Numbered from the stretch's first letter, positions 17,037-26,173 are shown. The stretch: 41,544 nucleotides of DNA from Planctomycetaceae bacterium (GCA_027487375.1 JAIYDQ010000313.1:1-41544); one strand, 5' to 3'. Numbers and translations are program-made. Notes: a model not told the origin generated them from the sequence alone.

Positions 17037-18592
17037 AGCCACGCGTCTTCCTCGCGAGTCTTGTTCATAAAGACATACAGGAGTGCGACTCCAAGGCCCA
17101 TTAACGCGACAAGCAAAAGAAGCCCCGCTTCTTGGAAGCGAACTCCATAATGGAGAAGTTCGAATACTCGCATCGAAATGGTGGTTACTCCCGGGGGCAG
17201 GCAGAGCATGTAGGTCGAAAGATCGCTGAATGAGACTAGTACTAATATAAGCCACAATCTCGCAACAGACCAACCGACAGGCCCTATCAATATCTGAAGT
17301 TTGAAACGAATCGGAAGCGCTTCGTCGATCGCCCAGGTGTGTTGGTATCGATCATGCCATCGAACGATAAACCAAAACGACCAAGCTACCACGATTGGAA
17401 TCAGCCGAAACTGCAGGCAGAAAATAGGAGCCAGCAATGTATGGTCGTTCCACCAAACCAGCCATTCCTGCTGCATCAAGGTAAGAACAATCTGATTTAC
17501 CGTAGGACCTGGAAGAAAAAAAAGAGCGGCGATCACGTAGAAGGTAATTCGACGGACGAAGACTTTAGAACGCTTCATGACAAAAGCGATCACTAACCCC
17601 GCAAGTATTGCAAAAATGGAAGCAGACATGGCGAGGCAGGCAGACCAATAGAATTCCTCAGAAAACCTCCCGGGCGCTTCGCCAACGCTTTGCATGGCTT
17701 GTATCAAGCTCCAGCGATGCTCGATGAGCTTATCATTTTGCATCGAGTCAACATTTTCAAGGATTGCACTTGTTCGAGTATCGATACGGGGTAACTCTCG
17801 GACCGCCCACCCGGCTTTGAGAACCAGATTGGTCCAGGGAACGATAGACACAATCCCAACGATCGTGAATAGGATCGCTAACGAAACTAATCGTGTTGCG
17901 AACGAAAGGTTGATTCGTGAAGTTTGAGGGACTTGATCAGTCGTGTCCGGGAGATTTTTGAGCTGCGACAAAAATCCTTGTTGCAGAAGAGCGACCAATG
18001 ACCACGCGAGAAGGGAACTACTAGCGATGGTGCCGATTGGATTTTGGCCAGAAATAAGGTCCTGATAGCTGCGTTCGGTAAGCGTGTTTACCTGGAACAA
18101 ATTGGTAACAAACATATCGGTGCTGATCAGTCCCGCTAATACTCCTACTGTCACCGCAATCCAAGAAGCGGCTGTAGGTAAAAAACCATAACAAACACCT
18201 GCCCAAAAGCCACCTTCCATTCTCGAAAGAGTCCAAGCCGACAAGTTGCTTGCCCGAAGTCCCAACTTGAGGATCACCAACGCCAGAGGCAGTAACGTAA
18301 TTGCATAAATCCAAATCACCACCAAAGCGCTCAAGAATGGTTTCCCAGCAACACTGACTGGCGAGAAACCAGGCAGCCAACTCGGCCACCAGCCTTGAAG
18401 GCCAAACCCCGCCGTCCAGGCCCCGGCGACGACAAAAGTCGGGATAAATAGCATCCCAATTAGCCAACTGTCCAAAATCCGTCGAATTCGAAAACTACAA
18501 TTTTCCGCCGTTAGAATAAAAACCACGGCCATGAAAACAGCCAACGAAGATCCACCAAAAGAAACAAAGAGCGAAGTAATCAAAGCGTGCAT
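17033..18592 (-). CDS. Two-domain ABC transporter permease (iron FbpB-like)
   Basis: The 519-residue protein has about twelve transmembrane helices in two halves. Each half has a binding-protein-dependent permease layout with a loop for the ATPase. The C-terminal half has LSTYMLCLPPGVTTISMRVFELLHYG, like the ferric-iron permease family (FbpB/ThiP-like). Neither an ATP-binding nor a substrate-binding protein is near it, so the substrate is inferred only from the family. The ATG at 18592 has no obvious ribosome-binding site. Its stop overlaps the following gene's ATG. Confidence 0.78.
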   Translation of the reverse strand: MHALITSLFVSFGGSSLAVFMAVVFILTAENCSFRIRRILDSWLIGMLFIPTFVVAGAWTAGFGLQGWWPSWLPGFSPVSVAGKPFLSALVVIWIYAITLLPLALVILKLGLRASNLSAWTLSRMEGGFWAGVCYGFLPTAASWIAVTVGVLAGLISTDMFVTNLFQVNTLTERSYQDLISGQNPIGTIASSSLLAWSLVALLQQGFLSQLKNLPDTTDQVPQTSRINLSFATRLVSLAILFTIVGIVSIVPWTNLVLKAGWAVRELPRIDTRTSAILENVDSMQNDKLIEHRWSLIQAMQSVGEAPGRFSEEFYWSACLAMSASIFAILAGLVIAFVMKRSKVFVRRITFYVIAALFFLPGPTVNQIVLTLMQQEWLVWWNDHTLLAPIFCLQFRLIPIVVAWSFWFIVRWHDRYQHTWAIDEALPIRFKLQILIGPVGWSVARLWLILVLVSFSDLSTYMLCLPPGVTTISMRVFELLHYGVRFQEAGLLLLVALMGLGVALLYVFMNKTREEDAWL

Positions 18593-18889
18593 AAATCTAA
18601 GCTCTGGAAAAACACTTTGTAACGTGGAGTCACCACGAGGATTGCAGCATGTGAATTAGCAATATCATGAGTCAATTACTTCGAAGGTTTTTGTCTTGAA
18701 AACGATCAAAACACAGCCCTGGAGAAATTGATGAACCATCCAATAATTCAAGCGGTTTTCGTAAAATCCCTTGAAACTCCTGTGCTCGGGCCTGGAATCG
18801 AGAGTTTGTGTGACTACTCTAGAATTAAGGGGTTGTGCACTAGATCCATCAATGACTTCCACGTCGGTCCATTTCGGAGTTTCATCAAC

Positions 18890-19585
18890 ATGCCTTGCAA
18901 AGCAAAATCTATTCTGATTGCCGGGCTTATTCTAGCAGTTACATGTTTTTCGGAGCCTGTGCGTGCGGGTATCAATGTGAGCGTGGACTGGGATGCGACA
19001 CTTGCTAACGGTATCCAGTCAACAATCGCCGCCAACCCAGGCGACACGGTTACAGCAACAATCGTTTTCACGATCACTGGTTCGTCGTCCATAAGCAGTT
19101 ACGAGATCAGCACAAGGTTCTCATCCAACGAACTCTTGTGGGTAAGTCGAACCGATACGGGGCCAAGCAACCTACAGAATACACCACCAAGCTCAGGAAA
19201 TACGGGACCCATCTATAATATTCAAAACGTTGGTTCCGGTGATCCGAATTTTGGTTCCTTCGGAGTAAACGAGTTCATCGCGGGAACGGTGCCAAATTTT
19301 GGTGATCCGGGTCCTACGTCTAGTTCTCCGCCTTTCGCGGTTTCGGCGATTACATTTACTGTTCGTCCAGGAGCCAGTGGATTGGTGATTCTTCCGGGGT
19401 TTTTCAATACGAGTCTGGACTCGTTCTTTGACAACAATAACACTCTTGTTCCGGAAAGCGAAGTCACTTTCAATGGCGGCAGCATCACGGCGATACCGGA
19501 ACCGTCCGCAGTTGCAATGGTATCCGTTACTTTGTTCGCTTTTGGGCTTCGCCAATATAGGAAGCGACGATCCAATCGCGTTTGA
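18890..19585 (+). CDS. PEP-CTERM-anchored exported protein
   Basis: The protein has 231 residues from ATG 18890, which has GGAG upstream and starts a signal peptide (MPCKAKSILIAGLILAVTCF, then EPVRAG). The body is a Ser/Thr/Gly/Asn-rich beta domain resembling a cohesin or bacterial Ig-like fold. The C-terminus is a textbook sorting signal: PEP (203-205), a hydrophobic stretch (AVAMVSVTLFAFGL) and a basic tail (RQYRKRRSNRV). Exosortases cleave this signal in EPS-producing bacteria, but no exosortase gene is in the window. The 297-nt region before it (18593-18889) has no supported feature. Confidence 0.86.
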   Translation: MPCKAKSILIAGLILAVTCFSEPVRAGINVSVDWDATLANGIQSTIAANPGDTVTATIVFTITGSSSISSYEISTRFSSNELLWVSRTDTGPSNLQNTPPSSGNTGPIYNIQNVGSGDPNFGSFGVNEFIAGTVPNFGDPGPTSSSPPFAVSAITFTVRPGASGLVILPGFFNTSLDSFFDNNNTLVPESEVTFNGGSITAIPEPSAVAMVSVTLFAFGLRQYRKRRSNRV

Positions 19586-19744
19586 TGCGTTTCCCTTGAT
19601 GATCGGTTTTGATATTCTTACCCGGCAGCGTTTTGTCGGAACTGTTAGCGGGGCACGCGTGGCATGCTCCGCTTTATTTTTTGATGCCAGCCAATACCGA
19701 TAAACGTTTAAAACTCGCTTAGCACTAGTACCAAACGGCCTAAT

Positions 19745-21913
19745 ATGTTCGCGAATATCATGCGTTCCCTTTTCCGGAATGATCCAACCGAACGAACACC
19801 CCACCGAAGATCTTCGAGGGGTTTGTGCTCACCAGAAACGTTAGAGAATCGTAACCTGATGGCAGCTGACTTTACGTTGCTTCAGGACATTAACCCTGGA
19901 GTGGCCGACACGGCAATCGCTCCCTACGGTATGGTTTCTATTGGTTCAACTGCGTTCTTTGCAGCATCCTCGGCAGCCAACGGTGTCGAGTTGTGGAAAT
20001 CCGATGGAACAACAGCAGGGACTGTGATGGTCAAGGATTTGATCAGTGGTCCAACGGATTCTTTTCCCAATGATCTCACGAATGTTAACGGTGTTCTTTA
20101 TTTCTCAGCGATCAATCCGATTGGCCAACGGGATCTCTGGAAATCGGATGGTACGGATGCGGGAACCGTGATCGTTGCGTCAGGAGTATTTCCTGACAGC
20201 TTATTAGTCGGGGAACCTCCGCTAATTGCTTCGATTGGAAATAACTTGTTTTTTCGCGGTACGGATTCCACTGGGGGCGGGGAGTTATGGATTTCCAATC
20301 TTACGACAGGAGCAACAGCTAGGCTGGTTGATATCAATCCTGGCGTCGGAAGCTCGGACCCTGGGTCTTTGACCGTCTTTAATGGCGACCTTTATTTTGC
20401 AGCCGATGATGGAGCGAGCGGCCGTGAACTTTGGAGAACCAATGGCTCTACGTTGGTTACCACACGTGTTGCAGACATTTGGCCTGGAGTGGATGGCTCA
20501 GAGCCAAACAACATGGAAGTATTCGGAAACAACTTGTATTTTGCAGCGATGCGACCGGCGGAAGGAATTGAGCTTTGGGCAACCAACGGCACTACCGTCA
20601 ACCTCATTCGTGACATTGTACCCGGCGTAGATGGCTCGCTCCCTTCGTACTTAACAGAAGTCAACGGCACATTGCTCTTTGCGACCCTATCGGCAGTCGG
20701 AGCACCGGAGCTCTGGAAAACGGATGGGACTAGCCTGGGAACCGTACGCGTTTTCAATGGGTTTACTGTCGAAGATTTTATCTACGAGTTTGGGAGTTTT
20801 ACGACGATTGGGAACTCCGCCTACTTCACCGTAATCACGGACTCTATAGCACCGATACCATCAACAGTTACGCGAGCTTGGAAAAGCGACGGAACCAACT
20901 TAGGGACCGTTGAAGCAACAGAATTGACGGCGGGGATTAGCGTTACCGGTCCACAAGAAATCACGCGAGTCGGTGCTTTAACCTATTTCGTCGGCACCTC
21001 ACCGACGTTTGGTAATGAACTATTCGTCACTAACCAAGCCCCCACCAATATTGTTCTGACATCCAACACCGTTGTTGAAAACTCACCTGTCGGCACCATT
21101 GTCGGAAGCTTTTCAACGATCGATCCTAACGCGTTTGATACTTTCAACTACTCATTAGTTGCCGGTACAGGTAGCGATCACAACTCTCTCTTCAGCATCG
21201 TTGGCAACCAGTTGAGAGTTAACGGACCAATTAACTTTGAAGCGATACCGACTCTGTCAGTACGCATTCGTACTACAGACAATCTTAATTCTGCATTGTT
21301 TTTTGAGCGTACATTTCTAATTACCGTAGTAGATTTACCAGAGGTACTGACTACAGTCGTCGCCGAAAGCAATGCCGTTGGTTCGCAACGATCTGCCGTT
21401 CGATCGATAACAATCACATTTGACGGACCGGTAGACATTACAGGTAATCCGTTTGAAGTACGTCAACGTGGAGGTGCAACTCCAATAGTGACTACAGCGT
21501 TTACTACCAGTACTAATAGCTCTGGGCAAACTGTTGCAACGGTTACTTTCAGTGGCGCATTGACTCGGGCAAACGGAGCATTGTTAGACGGAAACTATCA
21601 GTTGACAATCATCGCATCCGGCGTGAAGCGTTCCAATGTCGATCTAGATGGTGACAGTAACGGGGTTTCGGGGGGCAATTATCAATTCGGCACGCTTGCG
21701 ACCGACAGGTTCTTCGCCTTCTTTGGAGACGTAAACGGAGACCGAAATATCCGCGCTGCTGATATCAACGGATTTCGATTGACCACCGGGAGATCCGCGG
21801 GTGATCCGCTCTACAACGCAAATCTCGACTTCGATGGCAACAATTCCATACGAGCAGCAGACACCAATGCGTTCAGAATCAGAGTCGCAGCTCCGTTGTT
21901 AACGTTTGTATAA
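19745..21913 (+). CDS. ELWxxDGT-repeat, cadherin-like, dockerin-containing surface protein
   Basis: The protein has 722 residues. The N-terminus has the planctomycete motif LENRNLMAAD (residues 33-42) used by large exported proteins. ELWxxDGT-type units follow at about 81-89, 130-137, 180, 228-235, 276-283, 322-329 and 378-384, probably forming a beta-propeller-like array. A cadherin-like domain covers about 431-532 and a further beta domain about 535-640. The end (about 660-712) is a dockerin-like pair, GDVNGDRNIRAADINGFR and LDFDGNNSIRAADTNAFR, with two Ca-binding loops. No cohesin gene is recognised. The gap from the previous gene is 159 nt with no visible feature. Confidence 0.88.
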   Translation: MFANIMRSLFRNDPTERTPHRRSSRGLCSPETLENRNLMAADFTLLQDINPGVADTAIAPYGMVSIGSTAFFAASSAANGVELWKSDGTTAGTVMVKDLISGPTDSFPNDLTNVNGVLYFSAINPIGQRDLWKSDGTDAGTVIVASGVFPDSLLVGEPPLIASIGNNLFFRGTDSTGGGELWISNLTTGATARLVDINPGVGSSDPGSLTVFNGDLYFAADDGASGRELWRTNGSTLVTTRVADIWPGVDGSEPNNMEVFGNNLYFAAMRPAEGIELWATNGTTVNLIRDIVPGVDGSLPSYLTEVNGTLLFATLSAVGAPELWKTDGTSLGTVRVFNGFTVEDFIYEFGSFTTIGNSAYFTVITDSIAPIPSTVTRAWKSDGTNLGTVEATELTAGISVTGPQEITRVGALTYFVGTSPTFGNELFVTNQAPTNIVLTSNTVVENSPVGTIVGSFSTIDPNAFDTFNYSLVAGTGSDHNSLFSIVGNQLRVNGPINFEAIPTLSVRIRTTDNLNSALFFERTFLITVVDLPEVLTTVVAESNAVGSQRSAVRSITITFDGPVDITGNPFEVRQRGGATPIVTTAFTTSTNSSGQTVATVTFSGALTRANGALLDGNYQLTIIASGVKRSNVDLDGDSNGVSGGNYQFGTLATDRFFAFFGDVNGDRNIRAADINGFRLTTGRSAGDPLYNANLDFDGNNSIRAADTNAFRIRVAAPLLTFV

Positions 21914-21983
21914 GACTCTCTGCAAAGAACGATTCGGTTGCCATCTATTGCGGCAACACAAGTCCCCAACTGGTCGCACTCTT

Positions 21984-23702
21984 CTAAGTTGCGTTTGATG
22001 TGGTCGCCTTTTTGCCCTTGGACTTCTGTGCCGCAGCAAACAACGCGTTGATATCATCGATGCTAGCGACAAGTGACTCCTCGGCCACTTCTTCGGTTAC
22101 CTCTTTAGCCGCTTCCTTAACCGCTTCTTTTGCCGCAGGGGCTGAAGGCTGAGGCTCAGCAGCAGGTTTCTCTTCTGACTTCGTCGTTGTTGCCTTTTTG
22201 TTGCTTGCAAACAATGACGCAATATCATCGGCGGATACCTTCGAGTCAGGGCTCTCTGCTACTTTAGATTCGGTAGCAGACGTGCTCGATTCAGATGACG
22301 GTTGAGGGCTCGGTGTTTGTTCCGCAGGGGCTGTGGCAGGAGTTTTGGGTTTTGCCTTTTGGGCTGCAAAGAGTGCTGCGATGTCGTCGCCGGAGGCCTT
22401 TTCATCAGCAGCCGGCGCGGACGTTGTCGGCTTCGAATCTACAGCCGGCTCCGATGGAGCTACTTTGGGTTTGCTTTTCTGAGCCGCGAAAAGCGCTGCG
22501 ATATCATCACCGGAAGCTTTTCCATCGCTGGCCGGTTCCGGTGAATTGTTATTTGCCACAGGCGCCGCTTCGGTAGCGGCAGCCTTGGGTTTACTCTTTT
22601 GCGCAGCAAACATGGCTGCGATATCGTCACCAGAAGCTTTACCATCGCTGCTAGAATCAGGCGAAGCGTTTTGAGCATCTGATGGGGATTCAGCGGTCGT
22701 TGTCGTCGCTTTAGGCTTACTCTTTTGAGCAGCAAAAAGTGCAGCGATATCATCACTCGATGTTATCGCTTCTCCAGCAGCAGGTGCGACTTCGAAAGAC
22801 GGTGATTTTGCTTCTGAAGGAATCTCTGTTGGCGCGGTGTCAACCGCGCTTTCGATAGCAACTTCAGGGGCGGTTGTCGGTTGAACTTGCGTCGGCCCCA
22901 TTTCTCCGCGTGTCTGATTTCCGCCGCTGGTGATTGCAGCAGCGAGCAGCTCTTCCAACCGCTCCCAGACTCCCTCAACAAGTCGACTTTCCGGATCGAA
23001 ATCTTCAACAGCAACTTCGGTTGTTCCGATTGATACAGTTGTCGCGATTTCAGTTTCGCCCACAACAATCGGTTGGGCTGCGATCGAAAGCCGAGTCTCA
23101 TCGAGCAATTCACATGCGCTTCCCGAAGGAATTCCAAACAACACAACTGCGAAAGTGTGCTCGCTAAATCGGACAACAAGACCATGCACATTCAGTTGTT
23201 CATTAAGCTGATTCCCCACCTCGCGCAGTAGACGGTCACTGGTAATCGCACCGTGTTTACTCACCAACTCAGACCAGTTATCCACGGCTATCATCGACAT
23301 CTGAATCGATAACCCAAGCTGTACTTGAAGCGTACGCGTCGATTCTAGAAATCGGTTCAGTGAATCAACGATTGGCAGTCGCGTGATTGCATCTTGGTTC
23401 GGTTCGATAACCAGGGGTATGAGATCGGAAAGCGACGACGCAATTTGACAACGAGTATCGCTGAGTTTCCAACTGCTGATCGATGCATGATTAAAGAACT
23501 GCTTTGATGCTGCATCGAAGGCAAGCAATCGTAAGGTCTTCAATGAATCTTGAAATGGCTCGAGAGATTCAACAGCACCACAATGATTGGCATCCATTGA
23601 CTTCGAGACACCATTTTTACTGCTCTGTTTGCTTGGGTAGGCGATCGAAATGATCAGCAAAACAGCAGTCACTTCTGCGGCTAATGCTAAGTACTCGATC
23701 AT
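21984..23702 (-). CDS. Membrane-anchored degenerate GGDEF protein with six DDIxALFA repeats
   Basis: The protein has 572 residues. The N-terminal helix (MIEYLALAAEVTAVLLIISIAY) is a membrane anchor. Residues about 100-255 have a GGDEF-like fold, with DAITRLPIVDSLNRFLE at the start and VSIGTTEVAVED near the end. The signature site reads RFSEHTFAVVL (178-188) where an active enzyme has GGDEF, so diguanylate cyclase activity is very unlikely. The C-terminal 300 residues are Ala/Pro/Ser/Lys-rich linkers carrying six copies of a (S/G)DDIAALFAAQK motif. The motif resembles the N-terminal DEIDALL peptide of FliM/FliN, which binds CheY-type partners. A scaffold is inferred. Upstream on the same strand are lpxK and a sigma factor. 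Confidence 0.8.
   Translation of the reverse strand: MIEYLALAAEVTAVLLIISIAYPSKQSSKNGVSKSMDANHCGAVESLEPFQDSLKTLRLLAFDAASKQFFNHASISSWKLSDTRCQIASSLSDLIPLVIEPNQDAITRLPIVDSLNRFLESTRTLQVQLGLSIQMSMIAVDNWSELVSKHGAITSDRLLREVGNQLNEQLNVHGLVVRFSEHTFAVVLFGIPSGSACELLDETRLSIAAQPIVVGETEIATTVSIGTTEVAVEDFDPESRLVEGVWERLEELLAAAITSGGNQTRGEMGPTQVQPTTAPEVAIESAVDTAPTEIPSEAKSPSFEVAPAAGEAITSSDDIAALFAAQKSKPKATTTTAESPSDAQNASPDSSSDGKASGDDIAAMFAAQKSKPKAAATEAAPVANNNSPEPASDGKASGDDIAALFAAQKSKPKVAPSEPAVDSKPTTSAPAADEKASGDDIAALFAAQKAKPKTPATAPAEQTPSPQPSSESSTSATESKVAESPDSKVSADDIASLFASNKKATTTKSEEKPAAEPQPSAPAAKEAVKEAAKEVTEEVAEESLVASIDDINALFAAAQKSKGKKATTSNAT
22014..22760 (-). repeat. Six-copy DDIxALFA protein-repeat region
   Basis: DDI motifs occur at residues 317, 359, 399, 439, 492 and 549 of the protein above. 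The first four (about 22340-22760) are nearly identical, each about 16 residues ending KSKPK or KAKPK and spaced 40-42 residues. The last two are diverged and spaced 53-57. This suggests recent internal duplication of the first four. Confidence 0.8.
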
Positions 23703-23841
23703 AAGATAAAACCCTCGGGCAAAATTGACGACGACGAAGGTTAGTACATTAACATTTGCGAAAATGACAATCGCCTACAAAAGAAATTGTCAAACGACAA
23801 CACCAATACAGGTCGTAGCGACTGTGCCGATTAAAAGGCCG

Positions 23842-24906
23842 TCAATCGGCCTCGTCGAGCGTAATCTTGTCGACGACTCGTCGCAGTTGATCGTCGAGTG
23901 CGTCCGCTCCAAGAGAACAGCGTAAGTCAATCTGAACCGCCCACAACGGGACATTCCCAATTTGGTCGACCTCCAGCTTTGCAAGGTCCTTCCCTGTGCA
24001 GAGAAAGAGTTCGGGACGAGCGTGATTCTTACCAAGGATGCGTTCGATATCCGCGGAAGCATAGGCATGATGATCCGGGAATGCGATCGAATCGACAACC
24101 TCTGCTCCGCATTTACGAACGGTTTCAAAAAATGCTTCGGGGTTACCAATGCCGCAGAAGGCAAGGACTTTCTTACCAACTAGGCTTTCCGTAGGCATAA
24201 GCCCTCCCGATGCATTAATCAAGGTTGTAGCTTGGTGATTTGCTTCTACCCAAGTCGCCCGAGGCGCAAATCTCTGCACAGTAAGCCGAGTATCCGCGAC
24301 TTGCTGACGCGTTACCAAGTCGCTCCGAGTCAGGACCACTACATCCGCACGACGCAGCGATCGAACACTCTCGCGGAGCATCCCACGAGGCAGCATGTAT
24401 CCGAGTCCGAATGGTTGAGTCGCATCTAAGAGGACGATCTCTAAATCACGATGAAGTCGCCGATGCTGGAAGCCGTCGTCCATAATAAGGACTTGCATAT
24501 CGAGTTCTTCTTGAGCGACTCTCGCAGCTGCGTAGCGATTTGGATTTTGAAGATGAGGCACATCTGGAAGTCGCTTCTCGATCTCCTTGGCTTCATCGTT
24601 GACTCCATCACGCCCAGCACCGTAGCCCCGCGAGATGATTGCAACCCGGAAGTTACGATCGCGAAACCATCTCGCAAGTAACGCAACCGTCGGCGACTTC
24701 CCTGTCCCACCCACAGTTAAATTACCAACTGAGATGACTGGGATTTCTACACGATAGACTTTTTTCCAACCGCGATCATAGAGGTAATTGCGAGCGGTCA
24801 TCGCGAGCCTGTAGAATTGGCTCAGCAAAAACAGAAGAGCTCTCAATACATCCGTAACAATGCCGACACTTTCTTGTCGGACTAATTTACCCCACCGCTC
24901 AATCAT
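23842..24906 (-). CDS. lpxK: LpxK, tetraacyldisaccharide 4'-kinase
   Basis: The protein has about 354 residues from ATG 24906, preceded by GATGGA; a GTG at 24948 is less likely. It phosphorylates the 4' position of the lipid A disaccharide at the inner membrane. The N-terminal helix LRALLFLLSQFYRLAM is the membrane association segment. The P-loop is VGNLTVGGTGKSP (about residues 60-72) and the family motif IMDDGFQHRRLHRD lies at about 141-154. It is 65 nt downstream of the sigma-factor gene on the same strand and may be co-transcribed. With the LpxL-like gene it supports lipid A synthesis. Confidence 0.95.
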   Translation of the reverse strand: MIERWGKLVRQESVGIVTDVLRALLFLLSQFYRLAMTARNYLYDRGWKKVYRVEIPVISVGNLTVGGTGKSPTVALLARWFRDRNFRVAIISRGYGAGRDGVNDEAKEIEKRLPDVPHLQNPNRYAAARVAQEELDMQVLIMDDGFQHRRLHRDLEIVLLDATQPFGLGYMLPRGMLRESVRSLRRADVVVLTRSDLVTRQQVADTRLTVQRFAPRATWVEANHQATTLINASGGLMPTESLVGKKVLAFCGIGNPEAFFETVRKCGAEVVDSIAFPDHHAYASADIERILGKNHARPELFLCTGKDLAKLEVDQIGNVPLWAVQIDLRCSLGADALDDQLRRVVDKITLDEAD

Positions 24907-24971
24907 TTGCGTTCCATCTGTTCTGTACCTAGAGCGGTTATCCCACACGCGTGTCGCGTAATCTTCGCTCC

Positions 24972-25562
24972 TTACGAATTCGCAATTCGGCTCTGACGCA
25001 TCTTTTCCCTAGCCCGAGACAGATACGGCCCGATGCTATTCTCAGAGAGACCCGTCTTCGAACTAATATCGCGATAGTTCATCCCATCTAGATAGTACAT
25101 TCGAACCGCCGCCGCCTCATCGCCCGTCAAGGATGATAGTGCTGCTTCAATTTCTTCGCGACTCTCGATAGTTGATTGCCCAAGATCGCCCGAGCCGTTA
25201 GGGCTTCCTGCAAGCTGCTCCAAAGATTCCTTAACAACCAGCAACTCGCGGCGACGTGACTTTTTTGTCTGAGCCAATCTCCTTGTGATGATCCTTCTTG
25301 CAACAACTGTCAAATAAGTAGCCAACGAACTTTGTAGCCGAAAGCGACGAAGAACAGCGAAATCGTTGTCGACTATCTCAAAGAAAACATCAGAAACCAG
25401 CTCTTCAGCGACTTTTGCATCAATGGTGACCGATCGAGATCGAGCGGTATGATTTGCAACGCAGTAAACTAAGCTGGCAAACCTTTCAACGAAGTCTTCC
25501 CATCCGCCCGAAGAACGAGCCAAACAACGTTGCAGAAGTTCACGATCAACGTTCGATAACAC
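24972..25562 (-). CDS. ECF-type RNA polymerase sigma factor
   Basis: The protein has 196 residues with a GTG start. Region 2 is recognisable (residues about 20-95: ELVSDVFFEIVDN, the -10 recognition helix, then YLTVVARRIITRRL). Region 4 is LTGDEAAAVRMYYLDGMNYRDISSKTGLSENSIGPYLSRAREKMRQ. No anti-sigma gene is adjacent; lpxK follows 65 nt away. Sigma factors without a linked anti-sigma are common in planctomycetes and are often controlled by other means. The target genes cannot be inferred. It is divergent from the ferredoxin gene. Confidence 0.9.
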   Translation of the reverse strand: MLSNVDRELLQRCLARSSGGWEDFVERFASLVYCVANHTARSRSVTIDAKVAEELVSDVFFEIVDNDFAVLRRFRLQSSLATYLTVVARRIITRRLAQTKKSRRRELLVVKESLEQLAGSPNGSGDLGQSTIESREEIEAALSSLTGDEAAAVRMYYLDGMNYRDISSKTGLSENSIGPYLSRAREKMRQSRIANS

Positions 25563-25651
25563 GGGAGGAAGTTGCCTTGATGAGTCGCTAGAATTTGTCC
25601 CCTATCAATATTAGGTGCCAAAGCCGGGCACATCAAGCATATTCTCATCGC

Positions 25652-25680
25652 TTGACACCCTATCCTGCCCAGCCTAGATT
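25652..25680 (+). promoter_or_regulatory. Sigma-70-type promoter of the ferredoxin gene
   Basis: TTGACA (25652-25657) and TAGATT (25675-25680) are separated by 17 nt, close to the housekeeping consensus. Transcription near 25687 leaves an approximately 156-nt leader. Confidence 0.65.
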
Positions 25681-25686
25681 GCCATG

Positions 25687-25842
25687 TTGGAATTTGTGCG
25701 GTTTACGGAGGATAACCAAAGCGAAGTTAGGGTTCGAAAACGAATCCCCAAACGGACTTCCGATGACTGAAAATTGGAAACGGCACGGCGGCTGTCCGCC
25801 AAAGCGGTTTGTTTATAGGAAATTTTTTGAAAGGCAGATGAG
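25687..25842 (+). other. Structured 5' leader of the ferredoxin mRNA
   Basis: Two hairpins are visible: GGGTTCG/CGAATCC (25730-25747, one wobble pair, AAAA loop) and GGCGG-ctgt-CCGCC (25787-25800). No known riboswitch consensus was recognised. The start codon region has AAAGG upstream. Confidence 0.4.
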
Positions 25843-26118
25843 ATGACCCATGTCGTAACACAACCCTGTGTCGGTTGCCGATATACAGATTGCGTTGTGG
25901 TTTGTCCCGTGGAATGCTTCTACGAGGGCGAGAAAATGCTTTATATCCATCCTGAAGAGTGCATTGACTGCGAAGCATGCGTTCCAGAATGCCCGGTCGA
26001 AGCAATTTTCCACGAAGACAACGTGCCTGAAGAATGGAAGAGCTACGTCGAGCTCAACGCAGAAAAGGCTCCCGAATCGAAGGTAATTACCGAGAAAAAG
26101 AAGCCCCTGGCGGAGTAA
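25843..26118 (+). CDS. fdxA: 7Fe [3Fe-4S][4Fe-4S] ferredoxin, FdxA type
   Basis: The 91-residue electron carrier has cysteines at 9, 12, 17, 21, 25, 40, 43, 46 and 50. This reproduces, with one residue offset, the spacing of Azotobacter ferredoxin I. There one cluster is [3Fe-4S] (ligands equivalent to 9, 17 and 50) and the other [4Fe-4S] (21, 40, 43 and 46). The C-terminal extension is about 15 residues shorter than in that protein and ends KKKPLAE. The redox partner is unknown. A good promoter and a structured leader precede it and a perfect 12-bp hairpin follows at 26326. Confidence 0.93.
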   Translation: MTHVVTQPCVGCRYTDCVVVCPVECFYEGEKMLYIHPEECIDCEACVPECPVEAIFHEDNVPEEWKSYVELNAEKAPESKVITEKKKPLAE

Positions 26119-26173
26119 TTCACCCGTATTCAACTCGGAAACGGGCGAATACTAGAGCAAATCTCAAGTATCT

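Noticed and set aside
22295-22756. Several reading frames over the DDIxALFA repeat region
   Set aside because: They are shadows of the repetitive Ala/Lys/Pro-rich coding sequence.
22014-22760. CRISPR-like array
   Set aside because: The repeats are in-frame protein repeats with unequal spacing and continue the coding sequence.
21984-23702. Active diguanylate cyclase
   Set aside because: The GGDEF signature is replaced by SEHTF, so cyclase activity is not supported.
25728-25748. GGTTCGAAAACGAATCC tRNA-like T-arm
   Set aside because: It is a simple hairpin in the ferredoxin leader; the rest of a cloverleaf is missing.
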